A DNA stretch of 64,000 bases from Virgisporangium aliadipatigenens. Its GTDB lineage: Bacteria; Actinomycetota; Actinomycetes; Mycobacteriales; Micromonosporaceae. Under the pieces are notes generated by a model that had not been told where the DNA came from, made no database searches, and saw only the letters and a program-made list of their open reading frames with translations. The first letter of the stretch is position 1. Every line of letters starts with the position of its first letter. Location of the stretch: NCBI RefSeq assembly GCF_016863615.1, contig NZ_BOPF01000002.1, positions 62,001 through 126,000 on the forward strand. Reading direction: 5' to 3'. The position numbers were made by a program, and so were the translations under genes. Positions 8,305-17,282 of the stretch are shown piece after piece.

Positions 8305-9171
8305 ATGACAGATCTGACCCTTTGCCTCGACAGCCTGGACGGCCTCTCCGTCGGCGACGCGCTCGGCGCACACCACTTCGTTCCCGGTGCCTCCCTCGAT
8401 CCGCTGCCCGACCAGTGTCCCTGGACGGACGACACCGAGATGGCCGTCTCGATCGTCGAAGAGCTGCTGCACCATCGTGAGATCGACCAGGACCGGCTCG
8501 CCGTCGCGTTCGCCCGCAGGTTCGAGCCGTACCGCGGCTACGGCGGCGGGGCCGTCGTCCTGCTGCGCGCGATCCGGGAGGGTGGGGACTGGCGGGAGCT
8601 GGCCCCGGCGGCGTTCGGCGGAAAGGGCTCGATGGGAAACGGCGCCGCCATGCGGGTCGCACCGCTCGGTGCCTACTACGCCGGCGACAGCAAGCGCGCG
8701 GCGCTGGAGGCGATGCGGTCGGCCGAGATCACCCACGCCCACCCGGAGGGGATCCTCGGCGCCGCCGCGGTCGCGGTCGCGGCGGCCGAGGCCGGCTGGT
8801 CGCGGCTCGTCGGACACCGGCCGGAGCCGTTCACCTTCCTCGAGTCGGTCATCGACTACCTGGTCGACAGCCAGGTGAAGGATTCGATGGAACGGGCGCT
8901 GCGCCTGCTCGGCACCGATGTGGCCGAGGCCGCGTACGAGCTGGGCAACGGCTCCCGGGTGCTGGCCCAGGACACGGTGCCGTTCGCGCTGTGGGTGGCC
9001 GCGACCCGGATCGACGACTATCCGGCGGCGATCCGGGCCTGCGTGGCGGCCGGGGGAGACGTCGACACGACCGCCGCGATCGCCGGTGGTGTCGTGGCGG
9101 CGTACACGGGCCGCGCCGGGATCCCCGCCGCGTGGCTCTCCTCCCGCGAACCCCTCCCGATCGCTCCCTAA
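8305..9171 (+). CDS. ADP-ribosylglycohydrolase (DraG/ARH family)
   Basis: A 288-aa cytosolic hydrolase that removes ADP-ribose from proteins or small molecules with a binuclear Mg centre. Metal-binding blocks are visible: GDALGAHH near residue 18, WTDDTEMA near 46-53 and [10 protein letters not shown] near 255. Family members more often have GGDTDT in the last block; here the Thr is Val but both Asp residues remain. ATG at 8305 (MTDLTL) is preferred; ATG at 8293 is 4 codons upstream. The stop overlaps the stop of the convergent small gene. Confidence 0.85.
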   Translation: MTDLTLCLDSLDGLSVGDALGAHHFVPGASLDPLPDQCPWTDDTEMAVSIVEELLHHREIDQDRLAVAFARRFEPYRGYGGGAVVLLRAIREGGDWRELAPAAFGGKGSMGNGAAMRVAPLGAYYAGDSKRAALEAMRSAEITHAHPEGILGAAAVAVAAAEAGWSRLVGHRPEPFTFLESVIDYLVDSQVKDSMERALRLLGTDVAEAAYELGNGSRVLAQDTVPFALWVAATRIDDYPAAIRACVAAGGDVDTTAAIAGGVVAAYTGRAGIPAAWLSSREPLPIAP

Positions 9172-9329
9172 CACTTCGGGCCGCTGCCCCCGCCCGCCTG
9201 CAGGGTGTCGGGCGGCGGACAGCTGATGACGCCGCCGCCGTCGCGCGCGCCGGCCGGGGTGGCCGGGACGGTGACGGCGGCGACCGCGAGAGCCGCGCTC
9301 ATCAGGGCCGACGTGACGATGCGTCGCAC
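9168..9329 (-). CDS. Small secreted peptide (53 aa)
   Basis: GTG at 9329 has a strong ribosome site GGGAGG 6-7 nt upstream. A signal peptide is clear: RR, a hydrophobic core (about 5-22) and a TPAGA cleavage region, leaving a mature part of about 25 aa with two Cys (ISCPPPD and the C-terminal GPKC). These could form one disulfide. No family recognised. A longer in-frame start at 9422 would bury the signal peptide and is rejected. It is convergent with the ADP-ribosylglycohydrolase gene, with stops overlapping by 2 bp. Confidence 0.6.
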   Translation of the reverse strand: MRRIVTSALMSAALAVAAVTVPATPAGARDGGGVISCPPPDTLQAGGGSGPKC

Positions 9330-9333
9330 GGGT

Positions 9334-9360
9334 ACCTCCCGGGGGCTTTGCCCGGGAAGG
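9334..9360 (-). promoter_or_regulatory. GC-rich hairpin covering the ribosome site of the small peptide
   Basis: Read leftward, TTCCCGGGC and GCCCCCGGGAGG can fold around an AAA loop, and the 3' arm contains the Shine-Dalgarno GGGAGG. This could hide the ribosome site. No known riboswitch consensus fits. Confidence 0.35.
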
Positions 9361-9445
9361 CGTTCCGTCGCGTTCCACGCCGCCCGCGGGTGATCGTTCC
9401 GCGGTAGGGCGGCCGAGCGCACGGGCCTGTGGTTTGCTGGCCGGC

Positions 9446-10810
9446 ATGAGTGGCGAGCGGATTACCAAGATCACACTGGACGAGTCCGAGATCCCGCGAC
9501 GCTGGTACAACGTCGCCGCGGACCTGCCCTCGCCGCCACCGCCGGTGCTGCACCCCGGCACGCTGCAGCCCGTCGGGCCGGCGGATCTCGCGCCGCTGTT
9601 CCCGATGGCGCTGATCGAGCAGGAGGTGACGACCGAGCGCTACGTCGACATCCCCGACGAGGTGCTCGACGTGTACCGGCTGTGGCGCCCGTCGCCGCTG
9701 TTCCGCGCGCACCGCCTCGAACGCGCACTCGGCACGCCGGCCCGCATCTACTACAAGTACGAGGGCGTCTCGCCGGCCGGTTCGCACAAGCCGAACACCG
9801 CCGTGGCGCAGGCCTACTACAACGCGGCCGCCGGGGTGCGCCGGCTCACCACCGAGACCGGCGCCGGGCAGTGGGGGACGGCGCTCGCGTTCGCGTGTGC
9901 GCAGTTCGACCTGACCTGCGAGGTGTGGCAGGTGCGGGCCAGCTACGACCAGAAGCCGTACCGCAAGCTGATGATCGAGACGTTCGGCGGGGTGATCCAC
10001 CCGTCGCCGTCGGAGCTGACCGCCGCCGGCCGGGCCGTCCTGGCGGCCGATCCGCACTCGCCGGGCTCACTGGGCATCGCCATCAGCGAGGCGGTCGAGA
10101 TCGCCGCTCAGCACGAGGACACCAAGTACGCGCTCGGTTCGGTGCTGAACCATGTGCTGCTGCACCAGACGGTCATCGGCGAGGAGGCGCTGCTCCAGCT
10201 GGCCAAGGTCGGTGACACGCCGGACGTCATCGTCGGCTGCACCGGCGGCGGCTCGAACTTCGCCGGCCTGGCGTTCCCGTTCCTGCGCGAGAAGCTCGCC
10301 GGCCGGATGGACCCGGTGATCCGCGCCGTCGAACCGGCCGCCTGCCCGACCCTGACCAAGGGGGTGTACGCCTACGACTTCGGCGACACCGCCGGCATGA
10401 CGCCGCTGATGAAGATGCACACGCTCGGGCACGACTTCGTGCCGGACCCGATCCACGCGGGCGGCCTGCGCTACCACGGCATGTCGCCCCTCATCTCCCA
10501 CGTCTACGAACTGGGCCTCATCGAGGCGGTCGCCAAGTCGCAGTCGGAGTGCTTCGCCGCCGGGGTGCGGTTCGCCCGCACCGAGGGCATCGTGCCGGCG
10601 CCGGAGCCGACGCATGCCCTCGCCGCGTGCGTCGAGGAGGCGTTGCGCTGCAAGGAGACCGGCGAGCCGAAGGTCATCCTGACGGCGCTGTGCGGTCACG
10701 GTCACCTCGACATGGCCGCCTACGGCAGCTACCTCGCCGGCACGATGACCGACCGCGAACTGTCCCCGGAGGACCTGAAGGCGGCGGCGGCCGGGCTGCC
10801 GGTGGTGTGA
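9446..10810 (+). CDS. TrpB2-type tryptophan synthase beta-like PLP enzyme
   Basis: A 454-aa fold-type II PLP enzyme. The PLP lysine is in GSHKPNTA near residue 116, the phosphate loop is CTGGGSN near 268, and GLRYHGMSP and AxEPTHA blocks match TrpB2 proteins. TrpB2 enzymes condense indole with serine or phosphoserine, often without a TrpA partner. No other trp gene is nearby, so this is probably a stand-alone indole-scavenging form. ATG at 9446 is chosen over an upstream TTG. Confidence 0.85.
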   Translation: MSGERITKITLDESEIPRRWYNVAADLPSPPPPVLHPGTLQPVGPADLAPLFPMALIEQEVTTERYVDIPDEVLDVYRLWRPSPLFRAHRLERALGTPARIYYKYEGVSPAGSHKPNTAVAQAYYNAAAGVRRLTTETGAGQWGTALAFACAQFDLTCEVWQVRASYDQKPYRKLMIETFGGVIHPSPSELTAAGRAVLAADPHSPGSLGIAISEAVEIAAQHEDTKYALGSVLNHVLLHQTVIGEEALLQLAKVGDTPDVIVGCTGGGSNFAGLAFPFLREKLAGRMDPVIRAVEPAACPTLTKGVYAYDFGDTAGMTPLMKMHTLGHDFVPDPIHAGGLRYHGMSPLISHVYELGLIEAVAKSQSECFAAGVRFARTEGIVPAPEPTHALAACVEEALRCKETGEPKVILTALCGHGHLDMAAYGSYLAGTMTDRELSPEDLKAAAAGLPVV

Positions 10811-10814
10811 TCGG

Positions 10815-11237
10815 TCAGCCGATCTGCTCGCCGTAGACCCGTTCCACCGTCATCGCCATCAGCACCCGCCGGTCGGCGACCATGACCTCGCGGTACTCCG
10901 TCCAGTCGGGGTGCTCGCCGGCGGCGGCGCGGTAGTAGTTCACCAGCGCCTCGACCTCGGGCCCGGCCGGATCGGTGCCGGGCCCGGTCAGCGTCGCCGT
11001 GCCCTCGGCCGTCACCCACGCCCGCCCGTCCGCGCGGGTCACCTCCAACGACACGCGCGGGTCGCGGCGCAGGTTGGCCGTCTTCGCCCGCCCCTCGGTC
11101 ATCGAGACGTAGACGACCCCGGCCGCGCGGTCGTAGTACGGCATCACGGGGGACAGCTGCGGGCGGCCGTCGCGCTTGATGGTGGCGAGGATGCCGAGCC
11201 GGGCGCCGGCGAGCAGGTCGTGCAGATCGAGGCTCAT
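10815..11237 (-). CDS. PPOX-class F420/FMN-dependent oxidoreductase
   Basis: A 140-aa split-barrel flavin/F420 protein related to pyridoxamine-phosphate oxidase. LATIKRDGRPQLSPVMPYYD near residues 17-36 and RDPRVSLEV near 58-66 are the family blocks. The short length fits F420H2-dependent reductases (TIGR03618-like) more than true PNPOx. ATG at 11237. It is convergent with the TrpB2 gene (4 bp between stops) and divergent from the monooxygenase at 11341, so it could share regulation with it. Substrate unknown. Confidence 0.8.
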   Translation of the reverse strand: MSLDLHDLLAGARLGILATIKRDGRPQLSPVMPYYDRAAGVVYVSMTEGRAKTANLRRDPRVSLEVTRADGRAWVTAEGTATLTGPGTDPAGPEVEALVNYYRAAAGEHPDWTEYREVMVADRRVLMAMTVERVYGEQIG

Positions 11238-11340
11238 GCCGGTCGCAACCCGCCCGCGCCGCCGCCGTATTCCGGCCCCGTGGCCGCCGTGTCGGTGGCG
11301 TGTCGGTCCCGTGTCGGTGCGGCCGCGCAGGCTCCGACGC

Positions 11341-12477
11341 ATGACACCTGAACCGATCGCGATCGTCGGCGCCGGCCTCGGCGGCCTCACCCTGGCCCGC
11401 GTCCTGCACGTGCGCGGCATCCCGGCCACGGTCTACGAGGCGGACCCGTCGCCGACCGCGCGCACCCAGGGCGGGATGATCGACATTCACCACCACAACG
11501 GGCAGCCCGCGCTCGCGACGGCGGGGCTGACGGAGGAGTTCCACCGGATCGTGCTTGCCGGGCGCGAGTCGTACCGGATCGCGGACCGGGACGGCACCGT
11601 CCTGCTCGACCGGCCCGACGACGGCTCCGGCGGCAGCCCGGAGGTGCTGCGCGGCGCGCTGCGGCAGATGCTGCTCGACTCGCTGCCGGCCGGCACCGTC
11701 CGGTGGGGCCACCGGGTGAGCGCGGTGCGCGCCCTCGGCGACGGGCGGCACGAGGTGACGTTCGACGGCGGGAACAGCGTGGTCGCGGACCTGCTCGTCG
11801 GCGCGGACGGCGCCTGGTCGCGGGTCCGGCCGCTGCTCACCGACGTCCTGCCGGAATACAGCGGCAGCGCGTCGATCGAGACCTTCCTGTTCGACGGCGA
11901 CAGCCGGCATCCGGCCACGGCGAAGGCGGTCGGGGGCGGGTCGCTGTTCGGGTTCGACCGGGGCACGCGCGGGAAGATCCTCATCGCCCACCGGGAGAGC
12001 GACGGGAACCTGCACGCCTACCTGTGGCTGTCGAGACCACTGGACGGCTTCGCCGGCATCGACTTCGCCGACCCGGCCGCGGCGCGGGCCCGGATCGCGC
12101 GGGAACTCGACGGCTGGGCGCCCGAACTGACCGCGTTGATCACCGACAGCGACACCGACCCGGTGCTGCGCCCACACTTCGCGCTGCCGATCGCGCACCG
12201 GTGGGAGCGGGTGGCCGGGGTGACGCTGCTCGGCGACGCCGCACACCTGCAACCCCCGAACGGCGAAGGCGCCAACCTCGCCATGCAGGACGGCGCGGAA
12301 CTCGGCACCGCCATCGCCGCGCACCCCGGCGACGTCGAGGCCGCGCTCACCGCCTACGAACGGGCGATGTTCCCGCGCAGCGCCGCCGCCGCGCAGGACG
12401 GCGCCGCCTTCATCGACCTGCTGCTCGGCGACGACGCGGCCGGGAACCTGATCGAGGTGTTCACCGGGGCCGGGTGA
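11341..12477 (+). CDS. FAD-dependent monooxygenase (TetX/aromatic hydroxylase type)
   Basis: A 378-aa class A flavoprotein hydroxylase. The FAD Rossmann motif GAGLGGL is at residues 10-16, followed by E at the ribose position (YEADPS). The middle motif LLVGADGAWSRVR is near 150-162, and GDAAHLQPPNGEGANLAMQD near 298-317 is the second FAD site. It likely hydroxylates a small hydrophobic compound with NAD(P)H and O2. The regulator gene starts 10 bp downstream and is probably co-transcribed. Confidence 0.85.
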   Translation: MTPEPIAIVGAGLGGLTLARVLHVRGIPATVYEADPSPTARTQGGMIDIHHHNGQPALATAGLTEEFHRIVLAGRESYRIADRDGTVLLDRPDDGSGGSPEVLRGALRQMLLDSLPAGTVRWGHRVSAVRALGDGRHEVTFDGGNSVVADLLVGADGAWSRVRPLLTDVLPEYSGSASIETFLFDGDSRHPATAKAVGGGSLFGFDRGTRGKILIAHRESDGNLHAYLWLSRPLDGFAGIDFADPAAARARIARELDGWAPELTALITDSDTDPVLRPHFALPIAHRWERVAGVTLLGDAAHLQPPNGEGANLAMQDGAELGTAIAAHPGDVEAALTAYERAMFPRSAAAAQDGAAFIDLLLGDDAAGNLIEVFTGAG

Positions 12478-12487
12478 TGATGGAGCC

Positions 12488-15400
12488 GTGCGGATCACGA
12501 CGTTCGGCCCCCTCGCCGTGGACGGCCGGCCGGTGCGGGGCGAGCGACTGGCCGCCGTGATCCGCGAACTCCTCGACGCCCGCGGCCGTACCGTCGCCAC
12601 CGGCGCCCTGGTCGAGGCGGTCTGGCGGGGCACGCCGCCCGAGGACGCCGCCGGCGCGGTGCAGGCCCTGGTGGCGCGGGTGCGGCGGCTGGGCGTTCCG
12701 GTGCTCGCCGGGGCGGGCGGCTACCGCATCCCGGCCGACGGCGTGGAGACCGACGCCGTCGTGGTGCGCGCGCTGGTCGAACGCGGGCGCCGGGCGTTGA
12801 CCTCCGGCGACCCGGTGCGGGCGCACGAATGTGCCGACGAGGCGCGGGCGCTCTTCCCGGAGAGCCCCGACCCCCTGTCGCCCACCCGGCTCTTCCGCGA
12901 CGTGGTGACGCTGCGGGCGGAGGCGGCGCTGGCCGGCGGCGGGGCGTTCGACGAGGGCGACCTGCGCCTGCTGGTGGGGCGGGTGCCGCCCGACGAGCCG
13001 GCCGCCGCGCTGCTGGTGCGGGTGCTGGCGGCGCAGGGCCGCGACGCCGAGGCGTTGGATCTCGTCGAACGGCTGCGGGCCGACCTCGCCGACCGGTACG
13101 GGGCGGATCCGTCGCCGGTGCTCGCCGGGGCGCATCTCGCGCTGCTGCGCGGCGAACTGGCCCCTCGCTCGGACGGGGCGGTCGTCTCGCCTGGCGGCGG
13201 CCTGGCGGCGGCCTCGCCGGCGGGTGGTTCGGTGGCTGGCGCGGCGGCTTCCGGGCCGATGGCTGGTGCGGCGGCCGTCGCTTCGGCGGCGGTCTCGCCG
13301 GCTGGAGCGGTGGTGGCTTCGCCGGGTGGTGCGGCGGCCGGCTCGCCGGCTGGTGCCGTGGGCGCCGCCCCGGCTGCGGCGGCCGCTTCGCCCGGGCGGG
13401 TCGGTGACCCGGTGGCCGCTTCGGCCGGGCGGCCCGGTGACCTGCCCGCCTCCTGGCGGCGCGCCGCGACCCCGTTGGTGGGCCGCGAGCGGGATCTCGT
13501 CGCCGTCGCCGAGGCCCTGCGGGAGGCGCCGCTGGTGACCGTCGTCGCGACCGGCGGGGCGGGCAAGACGCGGCTGGCCGCCGAGATCGCCCGCACCGTG
13601 CGCGCCTCCCGGCCGGTGCGGGTCGTCGAGCTGGCCGGCCTGCGTTCGCCGGACGAGGTGCTGCCCGCCGTGCTCGCGGTCCTGAGCGCACATCCGGAGG
13701 AACGCCCGCCGGCGCTCGGCCCCGGGCTCGACGGCCTGCTGGTGCTCGACAACTGCGAACACCTCCTCGACGCGGCCGCGAGCGCGGTGCACGACCTGCT
13801 GGCCGTGGCGCCGCCCGAGTTCGGGGTGCTCGCCACCAGCCGCGCGCCGCTGGGCCTGGTCGGCGAGGTGGTGCACCGGCTGCCGGCGCTGCCCGACGAC
13901 GAGGCCCTCGCCCTGCTGGAGGGCCGCGCGCGGGCCGGCGGCGCGGTGCCGGCCTGGCGCCGCGAACGGGCGCTGACCCTCTGCCGCCGCCTCGACAACC
14001 TGCCGCTCGCCCTCGAACTTGCCGCCGCCCGGCTGCGCCACATGCCGATCGACGACGTGCTGGCCGGGCTCGACGACCGGTTCGCGCTGCTCGACGACGC
14101 GCTGCGCGGGCTGCCCGAACGGCACGCCGGCCTGTGGGCGATGGTCGACCACAGCCGCGAACTGCTGGCACCCGGCGAGCGGGACATGCTGGAACGGCTG
14201 GCCGTCATCCCGGCGCCGTTCACGGCGGAACTCGCCCTCGCCACGTCCGGCGGCTCACGCGGGGGCCTGGCGATCCTGGTCGAACACTCCCTGCTGCGGC
14301 TGGAGGAGGGCGACGGCACACCCCGCTACCGGATGCTGGAGACCGTTCGCGAATACGGCGCGGCCCGGCTCGACGCGGCCGGTGGCCGGGACACCGCGAC
14401 GGCGGGACTGGTCGGCTGGGCCGTGCGCCGGGCGGTGGCGCTGAGCGCCGACCTGATCGGCCCCGCGCGGCTCGCGGCGCTGCGGGAGTGCGCGGCCGAG
14501 CACGACAACCTGGTCGCCGCCCTGCGCCGGGCGCACGATCAGGACGACGAACCGGCCGCGGTCGACATCGCCGCCGCCCTGTTCGCGCTCTGGACGGTGC
14601 GCGGCCGGCACCGCGAGGCCGGTACCTGGGCGGGTCGCCTGCTGCACCTCGACGATCCGGCCGCCCGGCGCCGTTCGGCGATCCTGCGCGGCACGGCGAG
14701 CGGCCGTCCCCTGCCGCACGCCGACCGGCTCGCGTGGCTGTGCGTGCTGATCGGATTCAACGCGGGCGACACCGGTTCGGCGCGGCTGCACGCGTTGGTC
14801 CGCCGCGCGCTGCGGAGCCTGTTCGGCGGGCGGCCCGACGAGGTGTCGCCCCGGGTCGCCGCGCTGGCGGCCGTGCTGCCCGGGCTGGAACGGGCGGACC
14901 CGGCCGAGAGCCTGCGCGACGCCGCCGGTCTCATCGCCCGCCCCGACCCGTACCTCCAGGGAACGGGTCATCTCATCCGGGCGGTCCTGACCGAGGCGCG
15001 GCAGCCGGGCGGCGACGCCGAGCTGGCCTATCGCCGGTTCGAGGCGGTCGGGGACCACTGGGGGATGGGCATGGCCGCCCAGGCCGCCGGCGCCTCGGGC
15101 GGAGCCGACCCGCGCACCGACGGGTGGCTGCGCCGCAGCGCCCGGCACCGGGAACTCCTCGGCGCGGAGCGCGACGCCCGGGCGACGCGGGTGCTGCTGG
15201 ACGCGCAGGCGGCGCTGGTCGGCGACGTCGAGGCCGAACGCCGGCTCCGGGGGATCGCCGGCGCCGACCCGCTCGACGAGAGCGACGCGTGCCAGGCGCA
15301 CCTAGCGCTCGCCCAGCTGGCCCGGCACCGCGGGCGGCCCGAGGAGGCGCTGGCCCACGCGGACGAGGTGGCGCGGGTGGTCGCGGCGGCCGGCCCGCCC

Positions 15401-15880
15401 GATCCGAGCCGGCGGCGAGCCGCGTTCCGGGTCGCCGCCGCCGTCATCCACCTCTGGATCGCCGCCGACGCGCGCGCCGCCGATGGGTTGCGGCGTGCGG
15501 GCGTTGACGTGCGGTCGGCCGACAAGGCGGTGGCCGACCCCGACGCGCTGGCGGCGCACGCGCTGCGGCACTCCCGCGACGAGGTGCTGAACGCCCACGA
15601 CCGCCCCCTGCTCGGTTCGTGGGCGATGGGCGGTGCCGAGCTGGCCGCCTTCCGGGGCGACACCGCCACCGCCCGCGAACTGTGGGCGCTGGCCACCCGC
15701 GTCGGCACCAACGTCGGCTGGCACTTCCCGCAGGGGCGCGGCGAACGCCTCGCCGCGGCCCTGGGCGACCGGCGCAGCCGCGAGGCGTTGCTGGAGGGGG
15801 TCGGCGCGCGGACGGGAGCGGTCCGCATCGGTGTGCTGATGGACGCGCTAGTCGCCGCGGCGTCGGCGGGCGAGGCGTAG
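12488..15880 (+). CDS. AfsR/SARP-like BTAD regulator with NB-ARC ATPase
   Basis: 1130 aa. An N-terminal winged-helix DNA-binding segment (about 1-90) and BTAD helices (about 95-230) are followed by an Ala/Gly/Ser/Pro linker (about 235-315). The NB-ARC ATPase has P-loop TGGAGKTRLA near 355, Walker B LLVLDNCEH near 420, ATSR near 453 and NLPLALELAAARL near 505. A long TPR-like helical tail follows. Such proteins switch on secondary-metabolite or stress genes in actinomycetes. GTG at 12488 has a GGAG box, 10 bp after the monooxygenase stop. The last 33 bp overlap the convergent gene. Confidence 0.85.
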   Translation: MRITTFGPLAVDGRPVRGERLAAVIRELLDARGRTVATGALVEAVWRGTPPEDAAGAVQALVARVRRLGVPVLAGAGGYRIPADGVETDAVVVRALVERGRRALTSGDPVRAHECADEARALFPESPDPLSPTRLFRDVVTLRAEAALAGGGAFDEGDLRLLVGRVPPDEPAAALLVRVLAAQGRDAEALDLVERLRADLADRYGADPSPVLAGAHLALLRGELAPRSDGAVVSPGGGLAAASPAGGSVAGAAASGPMAGAAAVASAAVSPAGAVVASPGGAAAGSPAGAVGAAPAAAAASPGRVGDPVAASAGRPGDLPASWRRAATPLVGRERDLVAVAEALREAPLVTVVATGGAGKTRLAAEIARTVRASRPVRVVELAGLRSPDEVLPAVLAVLSAHPEERPPALGPGLDGLLVLDNCEHLLDAAASAVHDLLAVAPPEFGVLATSRAPLGLVGEVVHRLPALPDDEALALLEGRARAGGAVPAWRRERALTLCRRLDNLPLALELAAARLRHMPIDDVLAGLDDRFALLDDALRGLPERHAGLWAMVDHSRELLAPGERDMLERLAVIPAPFTAELALATSGGSRGGLAILVEHSLLRLEEGDGTPRYRMLETVREYGAARLDAAGGRDTATAGLVGWAVRRAVALSADLIGPARLAALRECAAEHDNLVAALRRAHDQDDEPAAVDIAAALFALWTVRGRHREAGTWAGRLLHLDDPAARRRSAILRGTASGRPLPHADRLAWLCVLIGFNAGDTGSARLHALVRRALRSLFGGRPDEVSPRVAALAAVLPGLERADPAESLRDAAGLIARPDPYLQGTGHLIRAVLTEARQPGGDAELAYRRFEAVGDHWGMGMAAQAAGASGGADPRTDGWLRRSARHRELLGAERDARATRVLLDAQAALVGDVEAERRLRGIAGADPLDESDACQAHLALAQLARHRGRPEEALAHADEVARVVAAAGPPDPSRRRAAFRVAAAVIHLWIAADARAADGLRRAGVDVRSADKAVADPDALAAHALRHSRDEVLNAHDRPLLGSWAMGGAELAAFRGDTATARELWALATRVGTNVGWHFPQGRGERLAAALGDRRSREALLEGVGARTGAVRIGVLMDALVAAASAGEA

Positions 15881-16312
15881 GGCGCCCACGGCCGCCAGCT
15901 GGATCAGGGCGACACGGGTACCGACGGCGACCGCGGGGCGGGCGTGCCCGCGGGCGGCCAGCCGGGCGATCCAGCGGTTCTCCAGCTGCCGCCAGCCGTA
16001 CAGGGTCCCGGCGCCGACGACCGCTCCGGCGACGAGCGGCCGCCACGGCAGATCGCGCGGGCCGTGGCGGGTCGGCTCGAGCGTCACGGTGTCCGGCGCG
16101 AGGACCAGTCCGCGCACCGTCGTCGGGGTCTTCTCGGCGGGCGGCTCGCGGTGGCGGCGCAGCAGCTCCGCCGCGGCGATGGCGGCGACCACCCCGGCCC
16201 GCACGCCGCGCCGGCGCCACGGCCTCGCGTCGAACTCGCGGGCGGCGATCCAGGCACCCCCGCACGCGGCGGAGAACAGCTCCGAGCCGACCGTGCGCGC
16301 GATTCGTTTCAT
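15848..16312 (-). CDS. Hypothetical protein with possible membrane segments
   Basis: 154 aa, ATG at 16312. Basic, with moderately hydrophobic stretches at about 38-50 (VRAGVVAAIAAAELL) and 92-105 (LVAGAVVGAGTLYG), perhaps one or two membrane helices. No family recognised. Its 3' end overlaps the end of the AfsR-like gene by 33 bp on the opposite strand. Confidence 0.5.
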   Translation of the reverse strand: MKRIARTVGSELFSAACGGAWIAAREFDARPWRRRGVRAGVVAAIAAAELLRRHREPPAEKTPTTVRGLVLAPDTVTLEPTRHGPRDLPWRPLVAGAVVGAGTLYGWRQLENRWIARLAARGHARPAVAVGTRVALIQLAAVGALRLARRRRGD

Positions 16313-16382
16313 CGGTTACCCATCGGCGTGTATAACTGCTCGAAAAGGTCGGCGGGCGCCGACCCTACGGGGAGGTTCTCAC

Positions 16383-16418
16383 ATGGCGACGACCGGGCGC
16401 GCGGTGGTGCCGTCGTGA
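16383..16418 (+). CDS. Leader mini-ORF (11 aa) coupled to the methyltransferase
   Basis: ATG at 16383 has a strong ribosome site (GGGGAGG, ending 8 nt upstream) and encodes MATTGRAVVPS. Its TGA overlaps the GTG of the next gene (GTGA at 16415-16418). The methyltransferase has no good ribosome site of its own, so its translation is probably coupled to this leader. Confidence 0.5.
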   Translation: MATTGRAVVPS

Positions 16419-17236
16419 ACGACGAGGCGGCGCCGCGCGGCATCGATACGACCCGGCCCAGTGTCGCCCGGGTCTACGACTACTTCGTCGGCGGCAAGGA
16501 CAATTTCGCGGTCGACCGGATGGCGGCCGAACGCGCACTGGAGATCGTGCCGGACGCGCGGGAAGCGGGCCGCGCGTGCCGTGCGTTCCTGCGCCGGGCC
16601 GTGCGGTACCTGGCCGCCGAGGCCGGCATCCGGCAGTTCCTGGACATCGGCTCGGGTCTGCCCACCGACACCAACGTGCACCAGGTCGCCCGCGAGGTGA
16701 CCCCCGACGCGCGGGTCGTCTACGTCGACAACGACCCGATGGTCATCGCGCACGGTCGCGCCCTGCTCGCCGACAACGGCAGCACGACGGTGATCGAGGC
16801 CGACATCCGTTCCCCCGAATCGATCCTCGAACACCCGGAGGTCCGCGACCGGATCGACTTCGACGAACCCGTCGGGCTGCTGTTGCTGTCGATCCTGCAC
16901 CACGTGCACGACGCCGAGGACCCGGCCGCGATCGCCGCGATCCTGCGCGCCGCGCTGCCGTCCGGCAGCCACCTCGCGCTGATCCACTTCTGGGATCCCG
17001 CCGAGGAACACCCGGACGTCTCGCTCAAGGTGCGCGACGCCGAACGGGTCTTCAACGAGACGATGGGCACCGGCCGGTGGCGGCGACGCACCGAGATCGA
17101 GGCGTACTTCGGCGACTTCGCGCTGGTCGAGCCGGGGCTGGTACCGCTCGCGGAGTGGCGGCCCGACGGGACGGCCCAGGCGGATCAGAAGGACAGCTAC
17201 TACACGATGATCTGCGGGGTCGCCCGCAAGGCCTGA
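16415..17236 (+). CDS. SAV2177/DUF574-family SAM-dependent methyltransferase
   Basis: 273 aa. The N-terminal signature RPSVARVYDYFVGGKDNF (about 10-27) is diagnostic of this actinobacterial family. The SAM motif is FLDIGSGLPT near 78-87, with YVDNDPMV near 109 and LLLSILHHVHD near 158. Members are numerous in actinomycetes and their substrates are unknown. GTG at 16415 is chosen because it keeps the family N-terminus and overlaps the leader ORF stop. Confidence 0.85.
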   Translation: MNDEAAPRGIDTTRPSVARVYDYFVGGKDNFAVDRMAAERALEIVPDAREAGRACRAFLRRAVRYLAAEAGIRQFLDIGSGLPTDTNVHQVAREVTPDARVVYVDNDPMVIAHGRALLADNGSTTVIEADIRSPESILEHPEVRDRIDFDEPVGLLLLSILHHVHDAEDPAAIAAILRAALPSGSHLALIHFWDPAEEHPDVSLKVRDAERVFNETMGTGRWRRRTEIEAYFGDFALVEPGLVPLAEWRPDGTAQADQKDSYYTMICGVARKA

Positions 17237-17282
17237 CGGCGATGCGCAAAGCTGGGTCCATCTACTGGCGGAGGTGGGCCCG

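Noticed and set aside
5720-8308. An 862-codon open frame antisense to the chemoreceptor, with repeated segments
   Set aside because: The repeats are the mirror of the PAS repeats on the other strand; no independent protein features.
9330-9420. A cyclic-di-AMP (ydaO-type) riboswitch before the secreted peptide
   Set aside because: Such riboswitches often precede actinobacterial secreted proteins, but the conserved core sequences are not present in this leader.
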